The position numbers and the translations under genes are program-made. A stretch of 6,941 bases of DNA from Fibrobacterota bacterium (GTDB lineage Bacteria > Fibrobacterota > Chitinivibrionia > Chitinivibrionales > JANQEN01). The first letter of the stretch is position 1. Each line of letters starts with the position of its first letter. The notes below the pieces were generated by a model, which worked only from the letters and a program-made list of their open reading frames with translations, did not search any database and was not told the origin of the DNA. Where the stretch lies: assembly GCA_030619215.1 (NCBI GenBank), contig JAUXBV010000181.1, positions 1-6,941 of the forward strand. The letters run 5' to 3'. This document shows positions 5,262 through 6,941 of the stretch, piece by piece.

Positions 5262-6728
5262 CTAATCCAGTTCGCATTCTGTAATACCATCCGGAAGATC
5301 GCGGATTTCAACCCTCAGAGTCTTTAACTCATCCCGTAATGTATCTGCCTTTACAAAATCCTTCGCCTCCCGTGATTTACAGCGCTCATTTGCCAGATTA
5401 ATTATCTTATCTGCCAGTTCACCTGAAATTTCTTCCGGCGAAATGACCCTGACCTTGAATTCTACCTCCGCACCCGAATCAACGACATGCTTCTGAGGCT
5501 CTCCGGAAAAAAGTGCCAGTCCAAGTATTGTATCAGCTTCCTCAATTGCGCTCCGTTTTTCTTCCGGTGAGAATTCACTGCTGTGTAAAATATCCCACAC
5601 AGCGGCCATTGCCTGCGGCATATTAAGATCATCATATACAGCAGACCAGAACGGCTCTAACATTCTGTCAACTCCCTTTTTTACAGCATCCCCCTTGATA
5701 CCTGCCGTCTCTTTTGCTACCAGACTCCGGAGGTTCTTTAAACTATTTTCAGCATTCTCAATACTTTCCCATGAAAAATTCAAAGGAGATCTATAATGAG
5801 CGGTGAAGCAAAAAAGCCGGTAAGCAAGCGGATCAATCTTTCTCTCTTTTAATGTGTCAAGTGTAATAAATCCGCCTCCTGACTTTGCCATCTTCCCTTT
5901 GTCCATTACCAGAAATTCTCCGTGTATCCAATAGCGAACATACTGTTTCCCGGTTGCAGCTTCAACCTGGGCAATCTCATTGGTATGGTGGATGCGCACA
6001 TGGTCAATGCCGCCGCAATGGATATCAACCGGCTGGGGCAGGTACTTCAAGGACATGGCGCTGCACTCTATATGCCATCCGGGGAAACCGACACCCCAGG
6101 GGCTGTCCCATTCCATCTGCCGCTTTACATCTTTGGGTGAAAATTTCCAAAGTGCGAAATCCGTCGGGTTCTTCTTTTCCCCAATTGGCACACGGGAACC
6201 TGCCCGTAAAGACTCAGGGTCAAGCTTTGCAAAGTCACAATAGGTTGGAAATTTTACAGTGTCAAAATAGATGCCATCCTCAGTTCTATATGCCAGGCCA
6301 TTATCCTCAATTTTTTTCACAAGGCCGATCATTTCTGAAATATGGTCGGTTGCTTTAGGCCAGATGTCAGCATCAAGGATATTAAGGTCGCTGATATTTT
6401 CCATGAACTTTTCAGTATAAAACTCCGCAATCTCCCAGACTGTTTTTCCTTCCCGCTTCGCGCCCATCTCCATTTTATCATCGCCGGTATCCGCATCTGA
6501 AGTAAGATGCCCGACATCGGTGATATTCACTACATGCCTGACTTTATAGCCAAGGGAGAGGAGCACCCTTTTTAATATATCTTCAAATATATAAGTCCTC
6601 AGGTTTCCGATATGAGCGAAGTTATATACCGTGGGCCCGCAACAATAGAGCCCCACTTCCGGATGTGAAGTTTCAAACAGCTCTTTAGTTCTTGACAAGG
6701 TGTTGTGTATATACAGTTTTTTATCCAT
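5262..6728 (-). CDS. cysS: Cysteinyl-tRNA synthetase
   Basis: CysRS, 488 aa, a class I synthetase that activates cysteine and charges tRNA-Cys. The Rossmann fold carries the HIGH motif as HIGN (residues 39-42) and the KMSKS motif as KMAKS (279-283). The active-site zinc ligands align with those of E. coli (C28, C209, H234, E238) as Cys30 (YCCGPTVY), Cys222 (WHIECSAMS), His247 and Glu251 (IHHTNE). The C-terminal helical anticodon-binding region ends with the NERCKSREAKDFVKADTLRD segment. I chose the ATG at 6728 (MDKKLYIHN): an upstream ATG at 6767 would overlap purM and add 13 atypical residues. It starts 4 bp after the purM stop, with GGAG about 10 nt upstream inside purM, so the two are probably translationally coupled. 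Confidence 0.98.
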   Translation of the reverse strand: MDKKLYIHNTLSRTKELFETSHPEVGLYCCGPTVYNFAHIGNLRTYIFEDILKRVLLSLGYKVRHVVNITDVGHLTSDADTGDDKMEMGAKREGKTVWEIAEFYTEKFMENISDLNILDADIWPKATDHISEMIGLVKKIEDNGLAYRTEDGIYFDTVKFPTYCDFAKLDPESLRAGSRVPIGEKKNPTDFALWKFSPKDVKRQMEWDSPWGVGFPGWHIECSAMSLKYLPQPVDIHCGGIDHVRIHHTNEIAQVEAATGKQYVRYWIHGEFLVMDKGKMAKSGGGFITLDTLKERKIDPLAYRLFCFTAHYRSPLNFSWESIENAENSLKNLRSLVAKETAGIKGDAVKKGVDRMLEPFWSAVYDDLNMPQAMAAVWDILHSSEFSPEEKRSAIEEADTILGLALFSGEPQKHVVDSGAEVEFKVRVISPEEISGELADKIINLANERCKSREAKDFVKADTLRDELKTLRVEIRDLPDGITECELD

Positions 6729-6732
6729 TTGT

Positions 6733-6941
6733 TTAGTACTCCATAATAACGTTACCAGCGCCTTCAATGACTGAGCCTATTATAACCGGCTCAAATTTCT
6801 TCAGCTCTTCGCTATTGATAATTTCTTCTTTCTTTTCTTTATCAACTATTACCGCCATGCCGATCCCCATATTAAAAGTCCGGTACATCTCATCATTCTC
6901 AACATTTCCGTACTCTTGAAGAAATTTGAAAATTGCTTCCG
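6733..6941 (-). CDS. purM: Phosphoribosylaminoimidazole (AIR) synthase PurM, C-terminal part
   Basis: Only the last 68 codons are in the window; the 5' part lies beyond the right edge. The sequence reads [10 protein letters not shown], then [20 protein letters not shown], then ends [10 protein letters not shown]. The EMYRTFNxGIGM block is the hallmark of the PurM C-terminal domain. PurM converts FGAM to AIR with ATP in the fifth step of purine synthesis in the cytoplasm. It ends 4 bp before cysS and probably forms an operon with it. The two genes have no shared pathway. Confidence 0.95.
   Translation of the reverse strand, partial: EAIFKFLQEYGNVENDEMYRTFNMGIGMAVIVDKEKKEEIINSEELKKFEPVIIGSVIEGAGNVIMEY

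Noticed and set aside
5885..6358. Plus-strand frames opposite cysS
   Set aside because: They overlap the conserved catalytic core of CysRS and show no domain-like pattern.
6729..6767. Upstream start for cysS giving 13 extra residues
   Set aside because: It overlaps the PurM C-terminus and the extra residues are not part of CysRS; the ATG at 6728 matches the family start.

Overview
The window is an ordinary core-genome stretch of a bacterium. Every gene lies on the minus strand, so transcription runs from high to low coordinates. The reading order is purM (3' end only), cysS, clpP, an AT-rich gap, tRNA-Thr(TGT), tRNA-Tyr(GTA), tRNA-Gly(TCC), tRNA-Thr(GGT), tuf, rpmG, tRNA-Trp(CCA), secE, nusG, rplK, rplA, and then probably the first codons of rplJ at the left edge.

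The left two thirds (about 1-4133) is the classical translation/transcription block. Four tRNA genes lead into EF-Tu, then L33, tRNA-Trp, the SecE translocase subunit, the elongation factor NusG and the L11/L1 stalk proteins. From memory, the tRNA order Thr-Tyr-Gly-Thr before tuf is the one seen at E. coli tufB, and tuf-rpmG-trnW-secE-nusG-rplK-rplA is a widely conserved bacterial order. Genes from secE to rplA are 19-33 bp apart, each with a usable Shine-Dalgarno sequence, so they look co-transcribed. The larger spacers (tRNA-Thr to tuf, tuf to rpmG) hold a good internal promoter candidate and a strongly structured region.

The right third carries purM (purine synthesis), cysS (cysteinyl-tRNA synthetase, 4 bp after purM) and clpP. 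ClpP is followed by about 450 bp of AT-rich, gene-free DNA with a large imperfect palindrome, a short tandem repeat, a second small hairpin and the probable promoter of the tRNA-tuf operon.

The organism has AT-rich spacers, moderate-GC genes, mostly non-CCA-encoding tRNA genes and Gram-negative-style protein sequences. A Planctomycetota (Brocadiales-like) or deltaproteobacterial-type bacterium is my guess from general resemblance; the sequence alone does not settle it.

I found no mobile element, CRISPR array, defence cassette or new multi-gene system. The points worth a second look are small: an A19-U56 tertiary pair in the only CCA-encoding tRNA, the structured tuf-rpmG spacer, the palindromic repeats, atypical codon use in tuf, a TTG start for rplK, and an L33 with three of four zinc cysteines.
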